A DNA stretch of 64,000 nt, from contig NC_090323.1 of the NCBI RefSeq assembly GCF_040869045.1, forward strand, positions 36,884,066 through 36,948,065, given 5' to 3'. Below are positions 33,836-45,285 of this stretch, one piece after another. Position 1 is the stretch's first letter, and every line of letters starts with the position of its first letter. The notes under the pieces are model-generated. The model was given only the letters and a program-made list of their open reading frames with translations. It did not search any database and was not told the DNA's origin. The translations under genes and the position numbers were made by a program. This DNA comes from Eurosta solidaginis. Taxonomy: Eukaryota > Arthropoda > Insecta > Diptera > Tephritidae.

Positions 33836-34480
33836 GTACCTTTATGCGGACAAAGAACTACACACTCGCAATGCGAGTCAAGTTCGAATGAATGAAATGT
33901 GACAAATGTAATACAAATGGAAATATGTTAACATATATGTATGTACATATAAGCATCCAAATTTTTATAGTTTTGTGAGAATTTGCAAAAGTGCAGTTAT
34001 GTGCTGTGGTTAAAGTGAACTGTGCTGGTGTCAATGTATTGCCAATTGTAATATCCCTGCAAAAAATGCGTTTAGTCTAAGATGAATCCGGGATGAGTCG
34101 CAAAGGAATATGCGACTATAGTCAGTTCTAAATTTGGGGCTATGCTATTTGGGACTATGTCATGTATATAATCGCATTGAAACGTGTTTGTCTACGTTTT
34201 AGATTCTTTAACAAGACAATGGGCCTAATGATTAGAAAATAAAGTTTTGTTTTTTATAGACTTAACTTACATTTTTAAGTTGCTTTCACACAAGTTTCTG
34301 AAATACTTTAAGAAAAAACGTTTCGTTATTTATATTTATTCTCCCGACACAAAGGCAAACTTAATTAATTTCTCGTTAGCAATTCTTTTGTGTTCTTTTC
34401 AGTTCAACTAACAAAGGCGTTGCTAATTAAACCCCATGATCGCTAGATAATATTTACTTTTTAATTGTTGGTTTTATGTG
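33836..34480. other. Intergenic stretch, nothing recognised
   Basis: AT-rich unique-looking DNA between an F fragment and a PLE tail. No ORF over 60 codons and no repeat that I can place. Confidence 0.4.
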
Positions 34481-34925
34481 TGCCGGCTCGACGTCAATAA
34501 TTTAACAGCAGTTTTTATTTTTTATTCCGATATATTTCGGTTACACGTGAGTAACCGTCTTCAAGGGACTATACAAAACAATATAAAAACAAATTTTCAA
34601 ACACGTAATATACCATATTTTATAAACATACACATATTTTGAGCTAAACGTCCGTTCGCGTTGGTCATATTTGGCGTTGGCGTGGAATTTTGTACTGTCG
34701 ATTTTGTTGTGAGTATCGTGTCTGTTTTGAAGTTTAGTCGTATATCTGGTGGTGTATGTATTATGTGTAACATTTCCAGTGTTGATCTCTTTCTATAGTG
34801 ATTTTGTTGTTGTAAAACCGACGCTTTCTCAAAGTTCGGTCAGTGGCCACTAGATGCACAGTGGGCCATGAGTGCCGTTTTTTGGTTATTTAAATTATGA
34901 TATTGTTTTATGTCCGATTTGTGCT
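34481..34925 (-). mobile_element. Penelope-like element 3'-terminal fragment
   Basis: On the minus strand it resembles PLE 2 from within the GIY-YIG region to its tail: 'ggccactgtgca..tagtggccac' region, 'caacactggaaatgttacacata', and the hammerhead-like tail at 34530-34575. Coding remnant only. Its right end overlaps the start of duplication copy 2, so the duplication border lies inside this PLE fragment. Confidence 0.7.
34530..34575 (-). ncRNA. Hammerhead-like motif 3 (PLE tail), probably inactive
   Basis: Minus strand: TTGAAGA (34558-34564), one extra C, stem II GGTTAC/GTAACC, GAAA (34535-34538), ATAT stem III, C at the cleavage position, and two to three stem I pairs (GG with CC). The first core base expected as C is T, which should abolish or reduce cleavage. 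Confidence 0.55.
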
Positions 34926-37900
34926 TTTTTTATTTGCTTTTTAATTAAAAAATTATTTCATACAGAGAAGGATTAGCGTGTGATATAAGGCTATGCTCAC
35001 CTGGTTGCTATGGCGCCCAGTAAAATTTTAGGTGATCAATGGCCAATGGTCACACAAATCATGTTTTCGAAAATTTTTTGTTTTATCACACTTTGAAACG
35101 TTCGTCGTGCAATATCAAATTGTGGTTACTTCGTACAAAGGAAAGAAAGAAATTATGAAATATGCAATGAGTTGTAGAAAAAAAACAAAAAACCTTTTTC
35201 AGGTGTTTTCATGACAATATAAAGTTTTAGCTTAAGTACTTACTATAATTCTTAAGTTTAGTGAAAGAGTTCCGAAGTGGTCCCTAAATAGTCTCAAAAT
35301 AAGGATTCTATTCCGAAATTAGTTTTAAATAATTTCAAAAAAATTAAAAAATGATCTCTCAATAATGGTGAAATGGTCCTAAAAGTAACTTCGGATTTGT
35401 CTTAAAATTATCTTGAACCGATATATTTCCCGTAACGATCTCGAAAAGAAACCGTAAATGATTACGAGGTAGTCCTGAAATCTGGGAAAAAATTTCGAAA
35501 TTATGCCGTCCGGGATCCCGTCGGGGGTAATTTTGGGACTTTTTTGGGCCATTTCCGGAATTATTTAGGGACCCTTCCGAGATGATTTCTGGAGTCGTCC
35601 GGAATCCCGTCTGGGTAATTTCGAGATTTTTTCGGGTTCATTTCTGGATGCGTTCGGGATCCCATCGGGGTCATTTCGGGAATTTTTCATTTTGGGATCA
35701 TTTCTGGATGGGTTTCGGGATCCGTCCGGCATACCGTCGGGGTTATTTTGGGAATTTTTCTGAGCTATTTCGGGATCATTTGCGTACCTACCCTTCAGAG
35801 ATCAATTCTGGATGGTTTTCGGGATCCGTCCGGCATCCCGTCGGCATCACTTCGGGACCATTTCGGGACTATTTAGGGATCATTTTGGGACCCTTACGGG
35901 ATAATTACTGATTGCTTTTCGGGATACGTATGGGATTCCGTATTTTATTTTTTGAAATTGTTTAATTTCAATTTATCTCCGCCCATACTTCAAATAACTG
36001 CAACCGCGCCTGCTGGCTGTCAAAGTCTAACACAAATCCTGCCCGCTCCTTCTTGACGCTATCTAACAAAACGTTGCAAGAAGCTTTTGCAGTTATTTGC
36101 AACAAAACGATTTTCATGTAAAACTATCATTCGCAAGCAGTAAAAGCAACTCTGTTGATAGCACATAAATAATAAGTAATTTTCTTGTATGATGTAAAAA
36201 TAAAATTAAAGTTCTTTTTTAATAATTTCTTTCTTTTATGTTGCATTTTAATTCTACTTGAACTTCTAATTTGGTTTATGTCTGTCTGCATATTATTTTG
36301 CCGTTTTATTCACCTATGACGACTAATCATTCATTTGTTTGTTGTTGGAAAAAATTATGACAGTAATTGCATGGAAAATCTTGTAATTAAAGATATTAGA
36401 GTGTCTATTAGAAGAGCAATTAGACTACCGTCAGTATTGGCAAATGATGACTCGTTTTAGAGTCATTTAAATATGAGACTGAGAGATCACAATTTGTAGT
36501 AAACGAAATTTACTTTATCTTCTTTGTGTTCCAGTTTATTTATAAAATGATTCCAATCTGACGTATGCTGTGTAATAGTAGGCTGAGTGTGCTTGACCCA
36601 TATGTCATAATTAGTGTATTCATAAAGTGTCATAACACGTAATAATGTCATAACATTGTAAAGTATCCAAAGGTCGGCCACTGTTCGGCATACCCACAAA
36701 GCTAATTTCTGTTATTGAATTTTCTTGCAAGTTGCTTTGCAGAGGCGCTATGTATGACAATTTGTAAACCTGCTCGGCCTAAAGATCTGCTGATATCTGT
36801 GCTTGTTGCAGTTATTTGGATAAACAAGGAATCTCAAGTCGGTTTTTATTTCGTATTCCGAAGGAAGCGGAGGAATTCGTATTCCCCCTTTTTTACCTTA
36901 AAGTCCGAAACATCTCCATAATTTATCTAACCTAATGTACTCACTTAAAGTTTATTTAATTAATTTATCCGTTTAAACGATTCTGGGCGTCCTAAAATCC
37001 GTTAGTCGCTTCTACTTTTTGCCATGTGGCGCTTTTTGAAAATTTTAAAGGAGCTTACGTAGTTCTGAAAAGTTTCTGTACGGACATAGAGTGTTCCAGC
37101 GAAACAGCGCGGTAGAAAAAAGTCCAGGCATGGGGAAACATAGTCCAGCGCCTAATAAAGAAAGATAACGGGGAATGGTCACGTAATAGTGAGGAATCCC
37201 TTGAGGTGCATTTCCCATAGGGAAATGGTTTTTTCGATCACGGAGTGTGTTGTGCCGGGCTTGGCGACCGATACTAAGATCGAATGGAGGAAACTCAGTT
37301 CGGAGGTTTTTGAAACAGATTCTGACATAGAGCATTTTTTTTAAGTTTTCTGACTGACGTATCGAAACGTCAGCTGATATAGTATGATACTCCACTCAGC
37401 AGTCGAAATAGAATTCGAATTTGTAAAATTACTTAGAATAGCTTAATTGGAAGCCCAAACGATGACTGTGAGCTTTCAGTTGCTTACTATCGCTAGGCAG
37501 AACCTTCTCTCCCTTGACAATTGATCTTTTTACAGCTCTGGTCAGTACTTATCGGGTATTTGTAAAATAATTGCTTCTTATTTCTACTACTCATATTTTT
37601 CGAAAAATCGCAAAGAAACAACACAGTTAACGTTTGTCAGCAAAGCAAATATCTTGTGATTGAAACATGAATTTGTACAAGGTACCATTGTGTAAATTAC
37701 AGCTGAGCTTAAATTAATATTTTCCCGAGTTCAAGGGACTGTTATTAATTGTTAAAATTATGTCTACATGAAGTGTCATGGGTTGATATTATAAATCTTA
37801 TATTTGAATCTACACTGTCTCCACTATCTTATTTACGGTTTTATACCTTTAATGAAAATGAATTGGTATATTTAGTTTGTCACGAATCTCAAAATTTGTA

Positions 37901-38104
37901 AGTCCTTAAAAAAGACGCGATAGACCCATCAAGTATATAAGCTGGCCCAACGAGAGGGAGGGGGGATTTGGGGGATTCCCCCCGGCCCTGGATTTCTCAA
38001 GGGGACCGCGATTTAGAGGTACGAAGCCATTTTTTTTAATTCAGGAGAGTCGTTAGTTGTTCCATGTGCAAATTTTAAGCCGAATTTCAAAAGCAACGAA
38101 TATT
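34891..38104 (+). repeat. Segmental duplication, copy 2
   Basis: Direct copy of 28161-31547. It lacks the 155-bp segment after 35940 and has small deletions (about 35160 and 37208). Its right end continues into a full hAT transposon, whereas copy 1 stops inside the hAT. Confidence 0.92.
35505..35940 (+). repeat. Minisatellite block in duplication copy 2
   Basis: Same ~five units as 28791-29235; preceded at 35260-35500 by the inverted degenerate block. Confidence 0.85.
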
Positions 38105-40708
38105 GATAATAATTTTTTGCCTGGACCTTCGAAGAGGGAGGACACAATAAATATATCAAACAAAAATGAATGTTTATATGAATCCGAAATCGTAAAGTTT
38201 TCGTGGTGACACTGGTGAAGGTTCATCTTCAAAAAGTCTCCCAACAATACCACGTACTGTGTATCAAAGTCCGCATTATTTAAACGACTTCGATATCGGT
38301 ACCGTGAATAATGAGTTTTTGCGATCTGAAGGAGTCAAAGAAATAATTCGTCGAGGTCATCAAAAGTGTCCTGCTATTTTTTCATGTAATTGTCATGACG
38401 GGGCATTTCCTACCTCATTGTTAAACAGAATCTTGCCAAATGGAGAGAAAGTGGAGCGTGACTGGTTAGTGTGGAGTGCCAGTAGCAATGCTTTTTATTG
38501 CCTACCATGTCGCCTGTTAAGCATCAATACTTTAAATCGACCTAAAATTTGTTGTGCGGATATTCAAAATTCCAGGCATGGAAGAAGCTATACGATAAAC
38601 TGCCATCACACGAAAATACTCAAGATCACATTAAATGTTATATTCAATGGCGATCTTTACAAAATTTAATTCAAAAGGAGGTCACAATTGATACACTTAT
38701 CAATGAACAGCTAATCCCTGAAATTTTTTTGGACACTATTTTATTTTTGGGTGAAAGAGGTCTAACTTTCAAGGCGAAGTTATATATCTTGGTGAAGGAA
38801 ATGATGGACATTTTTTGCGCATCTAAGATCTCATAAGCCATTATTATCCGATACTTAGAGATCATTTGGGGAAAGTTAGGATTTCACAACAGCAGCACAA
38901 ATGTTTACAAGTTCACTATATTTCCCCAGACATTCAGAATGAGTTTATAGAAATTTGTGCAAAGCACGTGAGGGAAACTATATTAGATCAAGGCAAGAAA
39001 GCCAAGTATTTTGCTATTATCGTTGATCCTATGCCTGATGCTAGTCACGTTGACTACGTTCATTTTGCGCTAACTCCATTTCAATTCGAAAGCAACAAAT
39101 TTTACAATTCAAGAACGGTTTTGGCTGTCGTGAATTGTAACAAAAAAATTGGTCAGAAAATCGCTAATCTAATTTGACATACTTGATTGAAGATTATCGT
39201 GCACAAGGGTACGATAACGGTGCCAATATGAAAGGAGCTTACAACGGAGCACTACGTCACACTCTCGACAAAAACTCGAATGCTGTTTACTCGCCTTGTG
39301 CAACCCACAGTCTCAATTTATGTGGTGTTGATGCTGCAGAATGTTGGATGGCTGCAATTACTTTCTTCGGAGTTGTACAAAAATGTTTTACTATTTTCAG
39401 CAGCACTTAACAACGATGGACATTCTCAAAAAAATGTACCGTGCTCTCTTCATAATCTTTCAGACAAAGCCAAATTTGACTGCGCAAGCATACGGCGATA
39501 TTACCGGCATTCTCAAGTACATCAACAAGTTCGAATGTATCTTGCTGTCCTCAAATTGGTTCAAAATATTGACTACTATTAATGAAAGAAACGTCGTACT
39601 CCAAGCTAAAGACGCCACCATAGATGTTGAGATCCGACATCTAGATGCCTTATTAGCTGATTTGAAGTTGATCAGGAACCAATGGGAAACAATTTTAAAC
39701 AAATGCAAAACAGTTGCTATTCAATTGAACATCTCGCCAAAGTTTCCGGACATTCGAAAGAGAAAACCCAAAAGACGTTCTGAAGATAATTTAAATGAGA
39801 TGATTACGGGTGATTCAGAGTCTGATTTTAAAAACAATACATACCTGGTGATCCTTCATTCGGTAATCACTGCATTACTGAACGATTTGCAGCTATGGGA
39901 AATTTGAGCGAAACGTTTTCCTTTTTGTGGCAATTTGAAGACATGGATGAAACTACGGTTCAGGCGAGTGCCAAAATTTGTCGAAAAATACAAGTTGGAC
40001 ATTTCTAAAAGCTTAGAATGCGAAATAATTCACTTGAAACACATTTACGAAGCAAATTTTGATAAAGGCCTGTCACCATAGGAATTGCTAAATGTCATCT
40101 ACATATGTTCAAAATCTGTATACGATTTTCCCCAACATTTGTGTTGCTTTACGTATCTTTTGCACTATACCTGTTACTGTAGCTAATGAAGAACGGTTCC
40201 TTCAGCGTCCTTTCAAGAATCAAAAACAGCGAGTTGCAAGACTTGCCACGCTTTGTGTTGAATCCGTTTTGGCAAGACAGTTAAATTTTGATGTTATTAT
40301 AAAAATTTTGCAGCGAAAAAAGCAAGTAAAGCCACTCTTTGATATCCGAACCTTCTATATTGAATAATTCAAATTTATAATCATCATTATTAGAAATGTA
40401 CTAAAATGTTATCAAATAACTAGAAAAGATTATTTGAAACAATATGTGGCTGTTAAAAGAGAATTCTATTTCTAAGGTACTATAAAACGGTATAAATAGT
40501 AAATATTCTGTGTTAATTTTATTTTCAGCTTTTAGTCCAAAATCATATAGTTGATGCGGCAACAATTTTTTTTGATGTAATCCATTATCCATATAATGAT
40601 TCATGAATGAGACGTCATTAATTCAAATTAATCAAATGTATTAGTGAAATTTTATAGTGGCCCGTAAATTGTTTAGTACCGGGCTCGGATTTTCTCTCTA
40701 TGGCCATG
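37942..40708 (+). mobile_element. hAT (ZMYM1-type) DNA transposon, copy B
   Basis: Starts at a hAT-like terminus (CTGGCCCAACGAGAGGG; the paralogous copy at 31385 has CAGGCCCGACGATAG) and ends near 40708 with a decayed inverted counterpart (ctctatggccatg). Flanks TATATAAG (37934-37941) and TATACATA (40709-40716) could be a diverged 8-bp target duplication, only about five of eight matching. Internal transposase is frameshifted. Confidence 0.65.
38163..40367 (+). pseudogene. hAT (ZMYM1/DUF4371-type) transposase, copy B
   Basis: Pieces in order: N-terminal block with GVKEIIRRGHQKCPAIF (38259-38400); zinc-finger-like region with WSASSNAFYCLPCRLL (about 38470-38520); SHENTQDHIKCYIQW (about 38600-38650); RNase H-like domain with first catalytic Asp in AIIVDPMPDASHVDYV (about 39010-39060); YDNGANMKGAYNGALRH and ATHSLNLCGVDAAE (39205-39345); helical part 39341-39907; and the hAT C-terminal dimerisation motif (FPNICVALRIFCTIPVTVANEERF, 40125-40200). 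At least five frameshifts or stops separate them. Longer than copy A by the 290-bp segment deleted there. Nonfunctional. Confidence 0.87.
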
Positions 40709-41010
40709 TATACATATTTATAAGTATACCGAAATGATCAGGATGAGTTTATTTAGCCATGTCCGTCTGTTCGTTTGAACACAAACTAGTCCCTCAACTT
40801 TTGAGATATCTCGATTAAATTTGGTGAGCTGGTATATTGGGGTGACCAAATAATCATTTGTAGGAACTGACGAGCTTGGACCACTATAGATATATTCTCC
40901 ATACAACCGACTTTTTCAAATAATAGGGTTTTTGTCATTTATTTCTCTTCTTAACTGCTAGAAGACAAGCTTCACAGGGTGTTTACATATAAGGCATACA
41001 TTGTTGTTTT
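40709..41010 (+). repeat. Dispersed repeat (R2)
   Basis: 'ttataagtataccgaaatgatcagg', 'catgtccgtctgttcg' and 'ctccatacaaccgac' blocks recur at 47445-47586, 52417-52620 and, inverted, 54241-54400. Non-coding, unclassified. Confidence 0.6.
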
Positions 41011-41863
41011 TTATACTCAGCGTGCTTTGTAAACATAGCATATTAACTTTGATTGGATAACGGTTGGTTGTACATGTATAAAGGAATCGAGATAGATATG
41101 GACTTCCATATATCAAAATCATCAATATCGAAAAAATTTAATTGAGCCACATCCGTCCGCCCGTTAGCACGATAACTTGAGTAAATAATGAGATATCTTC
41201 ATCAAATTTGGTACACTAGCTTATCTGGACCCAGAATAGATTGGTATTGAAAATGAGTTTAATCGGATGATAACCATGCCCACTTTTTATATATACATAT
41301 ATAAAATTTTGGAAAACACTAAAAACCTGATTCTTTAGTAAATAATACACTTAGAATGCTGAAATTTGGCATGTGGACTGATATTGAGACTCTTAATAAA
41401 AAATTTCAAAATGGGCGTGGCACCGCCCACTTGCGATAAAATCAATTTTACAAGTATTATTAAACATAAATCAAAAATCGTTAAACCTATCGTAACCAAA
41501 TTCAGCAGAGAGGTTGCCTTTACCTTAGAGAATGCTTTGAAGAAAAATTAACGAAATTGGTTAAGGACCACGCCCACTTTTATATACAATATTTTTAAAA
41601 GGGTCGTAGACGAAAATAATAAGCTATATCTTAGTGACAAAGAGCTTTGTGCCAATAGAATTTTACTTTCTAAATTGAATTATGACAGTAAATTGGAAAA
41701 CACTAAACTTTTTGAAAATGGGTGTGCCGCCGCCCCTTTTATGACTAAGCAATTTTTTATGTTTTGCGAGCCATAACTCGAAGAAAAATCAACGGATCGT
41801 AATATAATTGGGTACACAAATTTTCCCTATAGCAGGATATATTTCTAGAATAAAATAATTAAT
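41011..41863 (-). repeat. F-family-related fragment
   Basis: Minus-strand relative of F: 'tactcagcgtgctttgtaa', 'ttggataacggttggttgtac', 'gggcgtggcaccgccc' boxes. Its later part (41700-41830) matches 46990-47110 in the complete F copy, in direct orientation. Confidence 0.65.
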
Positions 41864-42270
41864 AAAAATTTTTTAAGTTAAACGGCTTTATTGAAAACAA
41901 TATTTACATGAAGTAATAATAATACTAAAAGCTAGAAAATAATTAGGTAGGTCCTAGGTACTAGTCATCACACTCCTCATCAATCTAGGGCGTTGACCAG
42001 ACAATTAAATAAAAGCGCTGGGCGCGTGAAATTTCTAAAAATGTGAGGCGTAGCAAAACCTTATTAAGGTTCTGTTGGTCTTATATATGACTATCAATAG
42101 AAATTTGACGCGTCCAACGCTTTTCTTTAATTGTCTGATCAACGCCCTAGATTGATGAGGAGTGTGATGACTAGTACCTAGGACCTACCTAATTATTTTC
42201 TAGCTTTTAGTATTATTATTACTTCATGTAAGTATTGTTTTCAATAAAACCGTTTAACTAAAAATTTTTT
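41864..42270. mobile_element. Inverted-repeat (MITE-like) element
   Basis: Arms of about 155 bp (41876-42035 and 42101-42259) are inverted copies with roughly seven mismatches, separated by a ~65-bp centre. Termini AGTTAAACGG../..CCGTTTAACT; outer A/T runs extend the symmetry. No coding capacity. The near-perfect pairing implies a recent origin or conversion between arms. Confidence 0.82.
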
Positions 42271-42360
42271 TAAATTATTTTATTTTCATGTTTTTAGTTT
42301 TTACCTTTTTATTTGCTGGCTCGAGGTCATATAAATAAAAGCACGGTGTTTATATTTGTG

Positions 42361-42405
42361 CCAATATATTTCGATTAACATTGGTAATCGTCTTCAGGGC
42401 GAACT
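42361..42405 (-). ncRNA. Hammerhead-ribozyme-like motif 2 (PLE 2 tail)
   Basis: Minus strand: CTGAAGA (42391-42397), one extra C, stem II GATTA/TAATC, GAAA (42369-42372), ATAT-type stem III, T at the cleavage position and stem I GCC/GGC. All core bases are present. It lies about 200 bp downstream of the endonuclease stop, in the same orientation as the PLE 2 coding region. Confidence 0.7.
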
Positions 42406-42604
42406 AAGAACGAACATAAAAACATATAATATAAAAAACAATAATTCTATAAAATTAATCGAAAAATTCTAGATACATACATTTATTTTACATCCGTATT
42501 CTCTAACCACATCTAACATCCGTATTCTCTAACGAGGAGTATTAAACTGTTTATTTTCTGTTAACAAGTGTCTGTATGCTTGAGCTGTGTTATCAGTATC
42601 TGTT

Positions 42605-43087
42605 TTATAATTTATACGTATGTATGTCGGTGTATTCACTATATGTGACATTTCCAATGTATATCTCTTTTTCCATTGATTCTCTGTTTGGATAACTGAA
42701 GCGTCGTCGAAGTTCGGAGTGTGCCTCTCTAGAGAAGTGGGTCATGAGTGCTGTTTTGTGGTTATTTGTAGGATTACATTGTTTAAAATCGGATTTGTGC
42801 TGCGCGAGACGCGTTTTGAATTTTGATTTCGTAGTGCCCACATATATCTAGTTACATAATTCTTTGTCACTACCTCTGCAAGGTATTTTGTATATAACGT
42901 CGCTTTTTCCCGTTTCTGGTATTTCCGATTTCGTACGATCGATAATATATTTTAATGTATTCATTGGTTTGTGGGCTATTTCTATTTCCTTACTATTATA
43001 ACAGTCAGATTTTGCAAGGCGCTCTGATAGTTTAGGTACATAAACTACAGATTTAAATATTTTCGCTTTTACTGGTCTAGTTACCAC
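42605..43087 (-). pseudogene. PLE 2 GIY-YIG endonuclease region
   Basis: Minus strand: LSERLAKSDCYN, then SDVIYKIPCRGS (about 42905-42870), a stop at 42848-42850 where PLE 1 has the KVYVGTTKS Tyr, then GTTKSKFKTRLAQHKSDFK (about 42840-42785) and a C-terminal half with a His-rich segment (MTHFSREAHSE). The stop removes continuity at the second half of the GIY-YIG signature. Confidence 0.85.
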
Positions 43088-44176
43088 ATTTCCTGATAGA
43101 CCTCTTCTTATTAAAGTTTTTATAATATTATCCCGAAAATCGTTGTTTTTTTATAATACTGTTATTTCTTTCCTAATCTCATTGTGGTAAGTGTCGTCCG
43201 ATATTTTCAACATTCGTTTTATATAGCCCATTGCTGTATTAATTATCATTGTCTTAGGATGTTTCGAATGAAAATTAATGATACGTCCTGATGATGTTGG
43301 TTTCTTATACCACTCTAACTTAAGTTCATTGCCTTTTCTTATTATAACTGAGTCGAGATAGGGTAACTTTCCGTCGTCTTATAGTTCCGTAGTGAACCTA
43401 ATATGTCCATCAAAATAATTTAATACGTCCAGTGTTTTTGTACCTCGTTGTCCTTGACTATTGCGAATATGTCATCAGCATATTTTGTGAGTACTCTCGG
43501 TTTAATTGTCAATTTTTCCACATAGTTTCCAGCAACTTTTCCATTACACTGTCTGCAATGACTGGTGACGTTGCTGATCCCATTGGTACAGTTGTGTATA
43601 AATTATGTCGTTGAATTTAAAATATTTGTTACCCTCAATGCAGAACTTTAATATTTCCATGAATATTTTCTTAGGTACTTCAGTGAATTTTTCTATCATG
43701 GTCCATTTTTCTCGTATAACGTCAAGTGCAAGTTGTTTTGGAACACTAGGGGATAGTGATACCACATCGAAAGAAATCAGTTTTTCATCGTCATAAATAT
43801 ACGTATTATTAATTTTATCTTTGAAGTCAACAGTATTTTTAATGTTATAATTCGAATTCATTGTCAAGTTCTTCAAATTGTTTGCAACATATTTGCAAAT
43901 GCCGGAGGATGGTAATGAGTTAACAGAGCATATGGGTCTGAGAGGAGTATCTTCCTGGTGAACTTTTGGAAGCCCGTAGGTTCTGGGAGATAGTGCCATT
44001 GTAGTGATCATATTATTTCTTTCCGACTTGGAAATAATACCCATTTTAAAAAGTTTGTCTACTAGACCGTTGTTTTTGGTTTGCAATCTGGATGTGGGAT
44101 TTTGTCTTTGTACTCTATACATGGTCAAATCATTTAGTATTTCATTCATTTTATTATTGTAGTCATCTATTTCCAT
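43088..44176 (-). pseudogene. PLE 2 reverse transcriptase
   Basis: N-terminal RT region intact over 44176-43544: YNNKMNEILND, SPRTYGLPKVHQ (the PLE motif with GLPK), LRPICSVNSLPSSG, and motif A in FDVVSLSPSVP (about 43770). A frameshift at about 43590 disrupts motif B (PMGS..SPVIADSVME continues in another frame); motif C and the rest to 43088 carry several stops. An upstream frame 44182-44260 (CNNESLNELIRIG) probably belongs to the same protein. Confidence 0.87.
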
Positions 44177-44382
44177 AGTTTTTAGTCTTTATTTAATTGC
44201 CTATTATTTCCTATTCTAATTAGTTCATTTAGTGACTCATTATTACAAGGACTCTTTCCTGACAATTTGTTACAATATAAGTCCTCAATACATAATCCTT
44301 CCAAAGACTTTACTCGACTCTGCACCACGTATGCTTGTCCTTCCTCCAACTCCAAAATATTTTTAGTTAGCCGATTTTTTTT

Positions 44383-44968
44383 CATAGGTCGCTTTCTATT
44401 CATGTATGTATTATGTGTTCCAAATATGAGCCAAAACGGACCACAAATACGATTTTTGTGAATATCTCGATTATTGCGCAACCTAGCGGCGATTTTTTCC
44501 ATAGGTCACTTTCTATTCTTGTATGTATTATGTGTTCCAAATATGAGCCAGATCAGACCACAAATACGATTTTTTTGAATATCTCGATCCTTGCTCCACC
44601 TAGCGTCGAATTTATTTCATAGGTCGCTTTCTGTTCTTGTGTGTATTATGCGTTCCAAATATGAATCAAATCGGACCACAAATACGATTTTTGTGAATAT
44701 CTCGATTATTGCGCCACCTAGCTGGGATTTTTTCCATGGGTCGCTTTCTATTCTTGTATGTATTATGTGTTCCAAATATGAACCAGATCGGATCACACAT
44801 ACGATTTTTGTGAATATATCGATCCTTGCGCCACCTAGCGGCGATTTTTTTCATAGGTCGCTTTCTATTCTTGTATGTATTATGTGTTCCAAATATGATC
44901 CAAATCGGACAACAAATACGATTTTTGTGAATATCTCGATCCTTGCACCATCTAGCGGCGATTTTTTT
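44383..44968 (+). repeat. 117-bp tandem repeat, five units
   Basis: Units begin 'cataggtcgctttct' at 44383, 44500, 44618, 44735 and 44852, and end with 'ccacctagcggcgat'. Since 117 is 39 codons, open frames persist across units and give a spurious repetitive protein. Confidence 0.92.
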
Positions 44969-45285
44969 CTTATTATGACATTGTCATCGGGTTCTGAACT
45001 ATATTCCAAGTTTCAACCTTGTAGCTTATCGGGAAGTTACTTAAATTTCAATTACAAAATTCGTGCCAGCCATCCAACCAACCAGCCTGTCAAGTCAAGC
45101 TTAATAAAACCGTTTAAAAAATGGACGAGGTCGGTTAAAGACCTAAAAGTGGACGTATATAAAATTTTTAAGAGGGTCATGGACGAATAAAATAAGCTAT
45201 ATATTTGCAAAAAAGAGCTTTATATCAATAGTATTTCATTTCCAAAGTGGATTTATAACAACAAATAGCAAAAAATTCAAATTAA
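44969..45285 (+). other. F-like fragment between tandem repeat and complete F copy
   Basis: 'ggacgaggtcggttaaagacc', 'gagggtcatggacgaataaaataagcta' blocks match 41600-41640 and 47115-47190. No gene. Confidence 0.45.

Larger units (their letters stand above)
42300..44382 (-). mobile_element. Penelope-like element 2
   Basis: Minus strand from an N-terminal coding remnant (44182-44382) through RT and GIY-YIG to a tail with a hammerhead-like motif. Frameshifted at several points. Its left end abuts the inverted-repeat element. Confidence 0.88.

Noticed and set aside
44591..45190. 199-codon frame with 39-residue repeats
   Set aside because: Product of the 117-bp tandem repeat; the antisense strand is open too.
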